Under the pieces are notes generated by a model. It saw only the letters and a program-made list of their open reading frames with translations. It was not told the origin of the DNA and searched no databases. Positions 37,405 to 45,261 of a DNA stretch of 64,000 nucleotides are shown piece by piece (position 1 is the stretch's first letter; every line of letters starts with the position of its first letter). Both the position numbers and the translations under genes were made by a program. Source of the stretch: UBA1858 sp964636225 (GTDB taxonomy: Bacteria > Pseudomonadota > Gammaproteobacteria > UBA4575); assembly GCA_964636225.1 (NCBI GenBank), contig CAZWQM010000003.1, positions 1 through 64,000 on the forward strand, in the 5' to 3' direction.

Positions 37405-38952
37405 TTACGCTGCTTCAACATCATCCGATGCTGAATCTTCTTCATCACTCTCGCCATCCGTCTGTCCCGTCAGGACAATGGCATTACTGACAAGCTGATG
37501 CACGCTGACAATCTGGTCCATACTAAAATCGTAGTATGGAAATACTTTTGAAAATTGACTTTTGCATATGGCACAGATAGCCGCCATGTGAGTCACACCA
37601 TTTTCTACAGTTACCTGCTTAAGCGCCTGCATACGGGGCATGGCGCCCTTGACTCGCAGTTCGATTAAATCGTCGGTTAACAAACCGCCACCGCCGCCAC
37701 AGCAATAAGTACCTTCCTTAATGGCATGCTCCGGCATATCGTAATAATGATTACAGCATGCTTTAATGATATCGCGTGGAATAGTAAATTGTCCGCCCGG
37801 GGTATCACCCATGCGTGATGCGCGCGCCACATTACAGGAATCGTGATAAGTCAGTACCATGTGATCATTTCCTGACTTATCTAATTTAATCGTTCCATCC
37901 TGTATCAGCCCGTGGGTTAATTCACAGATATGCTGCGGTACTGGATATTTGGGATCAAGAAAATCAAATGGCCCGGCCAGTGTATTCAGGAAGCTGTATG
38001 CGACACGCCATGCGTGTCCACATTCTCCGAACACGATACGTTTAACACCAAGATCAATGGCCGCTTTACGAATACGCAAAGCAAGCTTCTGCATGTTTTC
38101 ATAACTTCCGATAAACATTCCGAAGTTTGCGGCTTCACTTGCGTATGAACTCATCGTCCATGAAATTCCTGCCTCATGGAATACTTTTGCGTAACCAATC
38201 AAACCATCAATATGCGGCTCTGCAAAAAAGTCTGCTGAGGGAGTTACCAGTAATACTTCGGCGCCTTTCAGATCCAACGGCAATTTAACCTGCACACCAG
38301 TTTCATCCTCAATGTCTTCTTCCAGACCTTCCAAGGTATCCAGTAATGCCGGTTCCGGTAGACCCAGGTTATTTCCTAATGTCTGCGCCTTGCCTATAAT
38401 TTCATTGCAGTATTTCTGCCCTTTACCGACGGCGTCCATCACTTCACGCGCAGCCATAGATATTTCAGCAGTATCAATTCCGTAAGGACAATACACTGAA
38501 CAGCGACGACATTGTGAGCATTGATGGAAATAGGTATACCAATCATCCAACACTTCTTCAGTGAGGTCTTCTGCGCCAACCAGCTTAGGTACCAGCTTAC
38601 CGGCCAAAGTATAGTAACGACGATAGACTTTTCTGAATAGATCCTGGCGTGCCACAGGCATGTTTTTAGGATCCGTTGTTCCTAGGTAATAATGACACTT
38701 ATCTGTACATGCACCACACTTAACGCAAGAATCCAGAAATACCTGTAGAGAACGATACTTTTTAGTTAGCTCGCCCATTTTATCAATGGCAACTTGCTTC
38801 CAGTTATCAACCAGCTCACCTGGATAACCTAACGGTGTTTGAAACTGCTCTTTGGCAACAAAAGGAGCACTGTGTGCCATTGCCCCTTTCTGCAGCTTTG
38901 GAATGATCGGATATTCTTTTAGCTCCGGTACTTCAAATTTAATGTCGGCCAT
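37405..38952 (-). CDS. dsrK: DsrK, HdrD-like iron-sulfur protein
   Basis: 515 aa. Two ferredoxin clusters, CVKCGACTDKC and CSQCRRCSVYC, are followed by CCG-type cysteine motifs including TYCCGGGGGLLTDD, which in HdrD-like proteins hold the catalytic noncubane [4Fe-4S] cluster acting on disulfides. DsrK is the cytoplasmic subunit of DsrMKJOP and the expected partner of the DsrC trisulfide/disulfide. The C-terminus is a long acidic tail. It lies 39 bp before dsrL and 24 bp after dsrM. Confidence 0.96.
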   Translation of the reverse strand: MADIKFEVPELKEYPIIPKLQKGAMAHSAPFVAKEQFQTPLGYPGELVDNWKQVAIDKMGELTKKYRSLQVFLDSCVKCGACTDKCHYYLGTTDPKNMPVARQDLFRKVYRRYYTLAGKLVPKLVGAEDLTEEVLDDWYTYFHQCSQCRRCSVYCPYGIDTAEISMAAREVMDAVGKGQKYCNEIIGKAQTLGNNLGLPEPALLDTLEGLEEDIEDETGVQVKLPLDLKGAEVLLVTPSADFFAEPHIDGLIGYAKVFHEAGISWTMSSYASEAANFGMFIGSYENMQKLALRIRKAAIDLGVKRIVFGECGHAWRVAYSFLNTLAGPFDFLDPKYPVPQHICELTHGLIQDGTIKLDKSGNDHMVLTYHDSCNVARASRMGDTPGGQFTIPRDIIKACCNHYYDMPEHAIKEGTYCCGGGGGLLTDDLIELRVKGAMPRMQALKQVTVENGVTHMAAICAICKSQFSKVFPYYDFSMDQIVSVHQLVSNAIVLTGQTDGESDEEDSASDDVEAA

Positions 38953-38976
38953 TCTTCTTGCGCTCTTTTAATTATG

Positions 38977-39702
38977 TTACTTGGAAGATTCCAACTTGAT
39001 TGCCCACGGTGCGATATGTCTCTTCTCACGCGGATTATCCACTTGATTTCGCGTCGGACTGAAAAATACACCGGGCGCATGTAACAATTTAGAGATTGGG
39101 AATATTACCATTAGTGTAATCACCAATAATAAATGAATCACCAGAATTGAATCTGTAGGCATAGTTCTGATATCAAATACCATTAAGCCCAATAAGTATG
39201 ATTTCAAAGTAATGATGTCTGTATGTGTCACAAACGTCATTAATGCACCTGTTACTCCAATTCCAATGATTAATAGCAACATTAAATAGTCTGAAGGTGC
39301 CGAGATATAACGCACACGATCAACCACGATACGTCGCAATAACAAACCACCTAGTCCGGCAAGCATCATTAATGATGCATACTTACCAAATGGCTGTAAC
39401 AAAGCTACCCACCACCATACCGGGTCAGTAAAATAACGCAGATGGCGCAATAAAACCAAAAACAGGCCAAAGTGAAACATCCATCCAAATAACCAGATCC
39501 ATTTGTTTGATTTGAACAAACTTTCAAAGATTGTAATTTCCTTGATCATTCGAAACGCCACACCGGATGTAGTAGTCGGCGCGGGTGTGGTTGGAATTTT
39601 TAGTGGCGCAGGCGTCTTCATGTATTTGCGAATACGAAACGCAAGACCAAAGACTAAAATTGCCGTCGCAATGTAAAATAATATAGCGAATAAAATAGAC
39701 AT
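38977..39702 (-). CDS. dsrM: DsrM, b-type cytochrome membrane subunit
   Basis: 241 aa with five to six hydrophobic segments, the NarI-like diheme cytochrome b fold of DsrM. Histidines within or beside the helices (FHFGLFLVLLRHLRYF, IHLLLVI) can serve as haem ligands. DsrM exchanges electrons with the quinone pool and with DsrK. It begins 76 bp after the dsrC stop, beyond a hairpin at 39739-39761, so its transcription may be lower than that of dsrC. Confidence 0.94.
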   Translation of the reverse strand: MSILFAILFYIATAILVFGLAFRIRKYMKTPAPLKIPTTPAPTTTSGVAFRMIKEITIFESLFKSNKWIWLFGWMFHFGLFLVLLRHLRYFTDPVWWWVALLQPFGKYASLMMLAGLGGLLLRRIVVDRVRYISAPSDYLMLLLIIGIGVTGALMTFVTHTDIITLKSYLLGLMVFDIRTMPTDSILVIHLLLVITLMVIFPISKLLHAPGVFFSPTRNQVDNPREKRHIAPWAIKLESSK

Positions 39703-39738
39703 TTTATATAAACACTAAAGCGTATTTGAGACAAAACC

Positions 39739-39761
39739 GGACGAGCCCAATGAACCCGCCC
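39739..39761 (-). terminator. Hairpin just after dsrC, possible attenuator
   Basis: On the minus strand GGGCGGG pairs with CTCGTCC (7 bp, two G-U) around a 9-nt loop, followed by GGTTTTGTC. The short, broken T-run suggests a leaky terminator or an mRNA-stabilising end for the dsrC message. It lies 18 bp after the dsrC stop. Strong dsrC expression relative to later dsr genes is known in Allochromatium, and this structure would fit that. Confidence 0.4.
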
Positions 39762-39778
39762 AGCTTTCAACAAAATAA

Positions 39779-40111
39779 TTATACGCAGCCAGTTGGCTTT
39801 GGAAGACCAGCATATTTACATGCTTGCTTCGCAGGGCCATAAGGGAACAATTCATACAAGTATTTGCTGTTACCTTTATCTTTACCAAGCTTCTTGCCAA
39901 TTGCCTTAGTCAAAACTCGTACTGCTGGAGCAATCTGATACTCCTCGTAGTACTCACGCAGAAAGTTAATAACCTCCCAGTGGTTTTCGTCTAATGCAGC
40001 ACCATCAGCCTCAGCCATAGCTGTTGCAAGCTCCGGTCTCCACTGATTCAAATCTGCCAAGTAACCCTCTTCGTCTGTCTCGTAACTTTGACCGTCGACT
40101 TCTATTGCCAT
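39779..40111 (-). CDS. dsrC: DsrC, sulfur carrier protein (canonical)
   Basis: 110 aa. DsrC carries sulfane sulfur to DsrAB and forms the trisulfide acted on by DsrMKJOP. The C-terminal arm ends CKYAGLPKPTGCV: Cys98 and the penultimate Cys109, 11 residues apart, the exact pattern of functional DsrC. The N-terminus MAIEVDGQSYETDEEGYL and the central ENHWEVINFLREYY are family hallmarks. Spacers of 78 and 76 bp isolate it from dsrH and dsrM. A cysteine-free paralogue is encoded at 46011-46352. Confidence 0.97.
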   Translation of the reverse strand: MAIEVDGQSYETDEEGYLADLNQWRPELATAMAEADGAALDENHWEVINFLREYYEEYQIAPAVRVLTKAIGKKLGKDKGNSKYLYELFPYGPAKQACKYAGLPKPTGCV

Positions 40112-40143
40112 GTGATTTCTCCTATCGTTTTATCGCTAATCTT

Positions 40144-40171
40144 GATTCATACGCTATTAATCGCACAAATC
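40144..40171 (-). other. RNA hairpin in the dsrH-dsrC spacer
   Basis: On the minus strand GATTTGTGCG and CGTATGAATC form a continuous 10-bp stem (three G-U pairs) around the 8-nt loop ATTAATAG, 32 bp before the dsrC start. No T-run follows, so it is not a terminator. It could be an mRNA processing or stability element that sets dsrC apart from dsrEFH. Confidence 0.4.
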
Positions 40172-40189
40172 ATAATCTTTCATAAATTA

Positions 40190-40498
40190 TTACAGCCAAG
40201 ACTGAACTGACTTATGTTCGGTGGTCAGATCTACAAATCCACTGTAATCAACAATTTTAATGCCGTCTGCAACATTGTCTTCACTCAAGCCTCGCGCTTT
40301 AAGATCTGGCCCCAAGACATAAAAAGAAATATCTGACATCGCATCAGCTACTATCTTTGAATGTTTTGTATTTTTCATTGCAGCCACAACACCGTCTTCT
40401 ATTAGTAAAATTGAGCTGCCTGGTTTGGCTAAACGAACGCAAGATTCAAGCGTATTTTTTTCAAACGGGCTTTTATTTACTGTATGTAGCATTGCCAT
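40190..40498 (-). CDS. dsrH: DsrH, sulfurtransferase subunit (TusB-like)
   Basis: 102 aa, TusB/DsrH family. Cys20 (NTLESCVRLAKPG) matches the conserved cysteine of DsrH. With DsrE and DsrF it forms a hexameric cytosolic persulfide carrier that passes sulfur from TusA to DsrC. It lies 12 bp after dsrF and is part of the dsrEFH set found in sulfur oxidisers but not sulfate reducers. Confidence 0.95.
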   Translation of the reverse strand: MAMLHTVNKSPFEKNTLESCVRLAKPGSSILLIEDGVVAAMKNTKHSKIVADAMSDISFYVLGPDLKARGLSEDNVADGIKIVDYSGFVDLTTEHKSVQSWL

Positions 40499-40510
40499 AT
40501 GCTCAATCCT

Positions 40511-40930
40511 CTAAAAACTAAATACGACGTCTTGCTGATCAATCACTTCAGCAAGTTCTTGGCGTGAAACAAGATGAATGGAATCTTTTTCTGCCCAATC
40601 ATCGTCTTCATCTTCGTATTTCAAATCCTGCAGATCATCCAGAGACAATCCACGCTCTTCCAAAGATTCTTTTTCAATGTAAATCTTCTTGATGTCGTAA
40701 TCTCCCAGCGCAGAATAAGTAGGTGAAAAGTTTTTCATGCCTATCTCACCCGTGTTTTGACCTTTCATTAATTGGTATACACCGTCATCCGCAAATACCA
40801 GACTAACATCCTGATCAAACGCTGCTGCAATTAATACAACTTCCAAAGATTCAAGCGCGTATATGGTTCCGTAAGGAGACTTACGGTTCATATACATAAA
40901 TTTCTTAACTACCTGATCGCCGTCTTCCAT
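40511..40930 (-). CDS. dsrF: DsrF, sulfurtransferase subunit (TusC-like)
   Basis: 139 aa of the DsrE/DsrF (TusC) fold. No cysteine is present, consistent with DsrF being a structural, non-catalytic subunit. AGAGGG precedes the ATG at 40930. An ATG at 40897 is in frame. An acidic loop YEDEDDDWAEKD near residues 105-116 is notable. It is located between dsrE and dsrH. Confidence 0.95.
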   Translation of the reverse strand: MEDGDQVVKKFMYMNRKSPYGTIYALESLEVVLIAAAFDQDVSLVFADDGVYQLMKGQNTGEIGMKNFSPTYSALGDYDIKKIYIEKESLEERGLSLDDLQDLKYEDEDDDWAEKDSIHLVSRQELAEVIDQQDVVFSF

Positions 40931-40960
40931 TTAAATATCCCTCTCTAGTCTTTGTTCAGG

Positions 40961-41353
40961 TTAATCACCAAACACAACCATACGGTCTGCCTGAATACCG
41001 GCTTCAATTAACTGCCCCAGCCCAGAGATACGAAAACCTTCAGCGACATTATTTGCAGTTTTACCATTACGCTTGGCTTCATCTTCATCCAGCATTCCAC
41101 GACGCTGCGCAGCAGCCACACATAAAACCAGATCTACATCATGCTCTTTTGCCAGTTGTGACCACAGATTGGGTATATGACGGTCATCCTGTGGCGGCAC
41201 CGCCAGAGACGTACCGTTATTCACACCATCATGATAGAAGAACACGCGAAATACTTCGTGACCTTTATCAATTGCGGCTTTAGCAAACTTGTACGCAGTG
41301 TCTGATGCTTGATGCGTGTAAGGGCCTTCGTTGACTAATATTCCAAATTTCAC
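40961..41353 (-). CDS. dsrE: DsrE, persulfide-carrying sulfurtransferase subunit
   Basis: 130 aa, TusD/DsrE family. Cys78 in DLVLCVAAAQRRG is the active-site cysteine known to receive sulfur from TusA and give it to DsrC. The N-terminus MKFGILVNEGPYTHQ is typical. It lies 16 bp after dsrB and 30 bp before dsrF. Confidence 0.96.
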   Translation of the reverse strand: MKFGILVNEGPYTHQASDTAYKFAKAAIDKGHEVFRVFFYHDGVNNGTSLAVPPQDDRHIPNLWSQLAKEHDVDLVLCVAAAQRRGMLDEDEAKRNGKTANNVAEGFRISGLGQLIEAGIQADRMVVFGD

Positions 41354-41369
41354 CGATCAACTCCCAAAT

Positions 41370-42443
41370 TTAGAAACGAATATGGGTAGAAGCATTAAGA
41401 CTACGACGCGCGCCTCTCCAGTTATCAATGTGGAATTTAGTAAACGGAAGACCTGTCAATTCAAAGAATCTTGGCCAACCCACACGCTCGACCCAATCGT
41501 TAATTCTTTCCCAATCACGCGCATCTTCTTTGTATGCACGCAGAATACGCTTAACAATGGCAGTCGCTTCAGGCCAACGTGGAGGATTATTAGGTATACC
41601 CGCAGCCACCAGTTTTTGAAAAGTTGGTTTGCTACGTGCATTTGAATGATTACCGCCCACCCAAATCGCTAGTTTGGAATGTTCAGCATCATTAATTTGC
41701 ATTGGAGGACATGGCGGGAAGCATGCACCACAACAGATGCATTTCTTCTCGTCCACTTCCAGTGATGGCTTACCATTCACCAACGCAGGTCGAATCGCCG
41801 CAACCGGACAACGCGCCACAACAGAAGGTCGCTCACATACGTTTGAAACCAAATCATGATTGATTTTAGGTGGCTTGGTATGCTGCACGTTAATCGCGAT
41901 GTCACCCTGGCCACCACAGTTAATCTGGCAGCAGGATGTAGTGATATGCACTCGGTTAGGCATGTTGTTTTCTCTGAACTCATCGATAAGCTCATCCATC
42001 ATCGCCTTAACCACACCAGACGCGTCAGTGCCCGGAATATCACAGTGCAACCATCCCTGTGTATGCGAAATCATTGCAACTGAGTTTTTGGTGCCACCTA
42101 CAACGAAGCCTTCGGCTTCCAGCGCATCAATTAGAGGCTGAACTTTGGCCTCATCGGCCACCATGTACTCAATGTTTGAACGGATAGTAAAACGCACATA
42201 GCCATCTGCGTACTTGTCACCGATGTCACACAGCGAACGCAATGTAAAAACGTCAAGAATTCGTTGAGTACCGGCACGCACCGTCCAGATCTGCTCGCCA
42301 CTTTTGGCTACGTGCAACAAAACGCCCGGTCGCGGGTGTTCATGATAGTCCCATGCGCCATAGTTTTTGCGCATAACCGGGTGCATGTATTGAAAGCCGT
42401 CTGGGCATCCTGATTCTATAGGTGGGCGATGTTCTTGTGACAT
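41370..42443 (-). CDS. dsrB: Reverse dissimilatory sulfite reductase, beta subunit
   Basis: 357 aa. DsrB pairs with DsrA as an alpha2-beta2 enzyme bearing sirohaem-[4Fe-4S]; in this pathway it runs in reverse, oxidising DsrC-bound sulfur to sulfite. Cysteine motifs TTSCCQINCGGQGD (cofactor-binding), CERPSVVARC and the ferredoxin CICCGACFPPC are intact. The 94-bp spacer from dsrA carries its own ribosome site. Confidence 0.97.
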   Translation of the reverse strand: MSQEHRPPIESGCPDGFQYMHPVMRKNYGAWDYHEHPRPGVLLHVAKSGEQIWTVRAGTQRILDVFTLRSLCDIGDKYADGYVRFTIRSNIEYMVADEAKVQPLIDALEAEGFVVGGTKNSVAMISHTQGWLHCDIPGTDASGVVKAMMDELIDEFRENNMPNRVHITTSCCQINCGGQGDIAINVQHTKPPKINHDLVSNVCERPSVVARCPVAAIRPALVNGKPSLEVDEKKCICCGACFPPCPPMQINDAEHSKLAIWVGGNHSNARSKPTFQKLVAAGIPNNPPRWPEATAIVKRILRAYKEDARDWERINDWVERVGWPRFFELTGLPFTKFHIDNWRGARRSLNASTHIRF

Positions 42444-42537
42444 TGTTTTTTATCTCCGAACTACAAAGCCCACAACTAGTTGCAGGCTTTGGTGATTTAA
42501 ATAATAAAAATTAAAATTCTTGCTTAAAGCCGAGCTT

Positions 42538-43797
42538 TTAGCTGGCTGCTTTTTCTTCGGCTTTACGGTTAAACCATTTTTCAGCTTCTTCATCCCAGCC
42601 ATCCATACGTACGTACGAACTTTGACGTGGGTCGTTGACCATATTTGGATCCACTTCGATGCCCACACCTTCAAGGAAATTAACCAAGCCAATACGCTCA
42701 ACCATTTCGCCGCAACGCTCGTGTTCCAGGCCATTCTCAGCCCAGAAATCAATGGTCTCTTCCGCCAGCTCAGTTAATTTTTCGTAATCTTCTTCCGTTT
42801 CCAGTTTCATGAATGGAACAACAACGGTCCCCATCAAGTCACCAATTTTAAGTGTACGTTTTCCACCGATCAGGATTGTTGCACCTTTATCATCGCCTGG
42901 GGATAACGCTTTCACCATGACGTTCATACAATGCATGCAACGAACACAGTTACGATTATCCACATCCATGGTGTCATCGTCTTTGAGTGAAAGTGCTTTA
43001 GTTGGGCAGCGAGTGATCACGTTATCGATCACATATTCACGGCCTTTACGTGCAACGAATTTTTTAACTTCTTCCTGATTTACCTTCATATCGTCACGCC
43101 ATGTGCCGATAATGGCGAAGTCAGAACGCTCAATAGAGTTCATGCAGTCATTACCGCAACCTGAAACTTTGAACTTGAATTTGTATGGCAGGGCTGGACG
43201 ATGCACGTCGTCAGTAAAATTATTCAAGAGTGTACGGTGAATTTTCATCTCATCCAGTCCGGACATTTCACATCGCGCCGCACCCACACAGGACATACCA
43301 GTACGCACACATGGACCGGCACCACCAAGGTCCCAGCCGTATTCGTTGATTTCATCGAAGAAGTGTTGTGTATTTTGGGTGGAGGTACCAATGAACATGA
43401 TATTGCCAGTTTGGCCATGGAAAGTCACAAGACCAGAACCCCATTTTTCCCAGCTGTCACCCAGTTGACGTAACATATCGGTGGTGTAGTAGTTTCCTGC
43501 AGGAGGCTGTACACGTAGCGTGTGGAACTCTTTAGATTCAGGGAACGAACTTGCTACTTCTGAGAATCTTGGAATAATGCCGGACCCGTATCCGAATACA
43601 CTGACCGTGCCACCCTTCCAGTAGCCTTTTCGAGTTTCGTATGAATGCTCTAACTGGCCAAGCAAGTCATTCGCCATACCATTGATTCTTTTATCTTCAT
43701 GCTTATCACGAAGACGCTTGAATCCAGATATAAAACTCGGCCATGGTCCGTTTTCTAACTCATCAAGCATTGGGGTATCATGATGCTGGTCAGCCAT
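42538..43797 (-). CDS. dsrA: Reverse dissimilatory sulfite reductase, alpha subunit
   Basis: 419 aa from the ATG at 43797, which has AGGAG 8 bp upstream; the frame is open to 43830 but without a signal. The catalytic sirohaem-cluster cysteines are seen in TGMSCVGAARCEMSG and SGCGNDCMNS, and the inserted ferredoxin domain has CPTKAL and CVRCMHC. It is the first gene of the operon, opposite a 365-bp divergent region. The presence of dsrEFH and dsrL in the operon indicates the oxidative type. Confidence 0.97.
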   Translation of the reverse strand: MADQHHDTPMLDELENGPWPSFISGFKRLRDKHEDKRINGMANDLLGQLEHSYETRKGYWKGGTVSVFGYGSGIIPRFSEVASSFPESKEFHTLRVQPPAGNYYTTDMLRQLGDSWEKWGSGLVTFHGQTGNIMFIGTSTQNTQHFFDEINEYGWDLGGAGPCVRTGMSCVGAARCEMSGLDEMKIHRTLLNNFTDDVHRPALPYKFKFKVSGCGNDCMNSIERSDFAIIGTWRDDMKVNQEEVKKFVARKGREYVIDNVITRCPTKALSLKDDDTMDVDNRNCVRCMHCMNVMVKALSPGDDKGATILIGGKRTLKIGDLMGTVVVPFMKLETEEDYEKLTELAEETIDFWAENGLEHERCGEMVERIGLVNFLEGVGIEVDPNMVNDPRQSSYVRMDGWDEEAEKWFNRKAEEKAAS

Positions 43798-44162
43798 TTT
43801 CAATTCTCCTAATTCACCAGTTATTTTCAAACTTGGGGTTATATTATTCCACGCGCAGATCAGCCGCTACTCTGGCTGTATATGGAGGTAGCAGTCTAGA
43901 GTTGACGGGTAGAGATCAAAATCCTACCTATGGGGTGCGGGGGGTTATACTACTTATCTCGACGGGGATATAGCGACATAAATAATTATTATCTCCACAC
44001 AGTCCCTAGTCGACAATGGGTATATTATACACTTATAAAACAACCAGTTATATTATTTTTTCTTATATTATTCAAATTGTACTGAAACCTTTCACTATAG
44101 GCAGAATACTGGCCTGAATCGTACGGAATAAACAAAACGTTAACCTGGTCTCAATCCTATGA
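43798..44162. promoter_or_regulatory. Divergent control region between dsrA and the TauD-like gene
   Basis: 365 bp without a credible gene. Near dsrA there is a hairpin CAGCC-N8-GGCTG (43861-43878), and an inverted repeat AGGTAG/CTACCT has arms at 43886-43891 and 43924-43929, a possible operator. The half next to the TauD-like gene (44010-44100) is very AT-rich, with several TATATT-like hexamers. I could not settle on a promoter on either strand. The region must contain both the dsr promoter and that of the 44163-46647 cluster. Confidence 0.6.
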
Positions 44163-45056
44163 ATGCCAACAAAAATTATGCTGTATATGGACGATTTTGA
44201 ATCTGATTATTTAAATTGGCGTGCCTCAAAATTGGCAAGCCGTGCCCTGTCCTTACATACTAACCCGGTCGCCATACAGAATCCTGCACAATTAACTACG
44301 CAGGAACTCGAGCAGTTGCGCAACCATTGCCGAATTAACAATTTCGCTATCTATCGGCTCGCCCAGCCCTCACTCGCCACCAAAGAAAATGTACGCTGTA
44401 TGACGTCCCAGATTGGAATGAAGGCGCTGGATCAGAATTTATGCGCAGACAATGACAGTATTTCTTCGCTAAAAGTAATGAATTTAGGGCGGGCCCGAGG
44501 TTATATTCCGTACTCCACCAGCGCCCTTAACTGGCACACCGACGGCTACTACAATACATTTGACCAGCAGATTCGCTCATTTCTGCTCCATTGTGTTCAA
44601 AATGCACTTAATGGCGGGGAGAATATGCTTATAAATCATGAGCTTATTTATATTTTTTTGCATGATCAAAATCCTGCTCTGACGTATGCCCTGATGCAGC
44701 CAGATGCATTTACTATTCCAGCTAACGTGGAAAATGGTAAGGTTATTCGCCCAGCCCAAAGCGGGCCCGTATTCTATCGTGACCAAGCCACAAATACCCT
44801 GCAAATGCGCTATACCGCCAGAACTCGCAGTATTGAATGGAAAAAGAATAAAGATATTCAAACCGCTGTAAAACTCATTGAAGAATTACTCAAACATAGT
44901 GAGCACATCATCCGTTACACGCTACAGCCTGGCGAAGGATTAATTTGTAACAATATTCTGCATGGGCGATCGGCCTTTACAAATGGGAATATTCCGGAGC
45001 AACAGCGAGTGATGTATCGTGCACGCTCTTATTACCGATTATTTAGCGATCAATAA
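44163..45056 (+). CDS. TauD/TfdA-like 2-oxoglutarate-dependent dioxygenase
   Basis: 297 aa. The iron-binding triad is visible: H125 and D127 in NWHTDGYY and H267 in NILHGRSAF, with Arg286 in MYRARSYY as likely 2-oxoglutarate ligand. TauD relatives hydroxylate sulfonates or other small acids, but this one is divergent and has no transporter nearby, so the substrate is unknown. It is the first gene of a five-gene set with a Cas6-like protein and a DsrC paralogue. It has no strong ribosome site; ATG codons at 44178 and 44187 are alternatives. Confidence 0.82.
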   Translation: MPTKIMLYMDDFESDYLNWRASKLASRALSLHTNPVAIQNPAQLTTQELEQLRNHCRINNFAIYRLAQPSLATKENVRCMTSQIGMKALDQNLCADNDSISSLKVMNLGRARGYIPYSTSALNWHTDGYYNTFDQQIRSFLLHCVQNALNGGENMLINHELIYIFLHDQNPALTYALMQPDAFTIPANVENGKVIRPAQSGPVFYRDQATNTLQMRYTARTRSIEWKKNKDIQTAVKLIEELLKHSEHIIRYTLQPGEGLICNNILHGRSAFTNGNIPEQQRVMYRARSYYRLFSDQ

Positions 45057-45062
45057 AAAGCA

Positions 45063-45257
45063 ATGCTCTCATTAAGTGAAATTCTAATGCAGAATCACAG
45101 CATGCAAAGCTTTGACGAGCTCAAAATCGAGCTGGAAAAGCGTGCCAGACAGGGAGAAATATTCTTCCAAATGGATGTACGTCCACCTTTCAAAGATACA
45201 CCTGAAGAGTGGGAAGATATTCTTGAATCTGTATTTACTTCTGCTAGAGCAGGTTAA
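45063..45257 (+). CDS. Small acidic protein of the dsr-associated cluster
   Basis: 64 aa, no cysteine, no membrane segment. It seems to have a helical N-terminus (SFDELKIELEKRARQGEIF) and a conserved-looking motif, MDVRPPFKDTPEEWEDILESVF. It starts 6 bp after the TauD-like gene and stops 4 bp before the Cas6-like gene, so all three are surely cotranscribed. From memory, similar short proteins in sulfur oxidisers carry the database name sulfur relay protein DsrC, but it lacks the DsrC C-terminal arm and I would not assign that function. Confidence 0.75.
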   Translation: MLSLSEILMQNHSMQSFDELKIELEKRARQGEIFFQMDVRPPFKDTPEEWEDILESVFTSARAG

Positions 45258-45261
45258 CCCC

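Noticed and set aside
42450..42752. 100-codon minus-strand frame at the dsrA-dsrB junction
   Set aside because: It overlaps the 3' end of dsrA in another frame, lacks a ribosome site and has no family features.
45112..45261. Longer N-terminus for the Cas6-like protein
   Set aside because: It would overlap the 64-aa gene by most of that gene's length, and the extra residues read as a shadow. The ATG at 45262 has a ribosome site and fits the family start.
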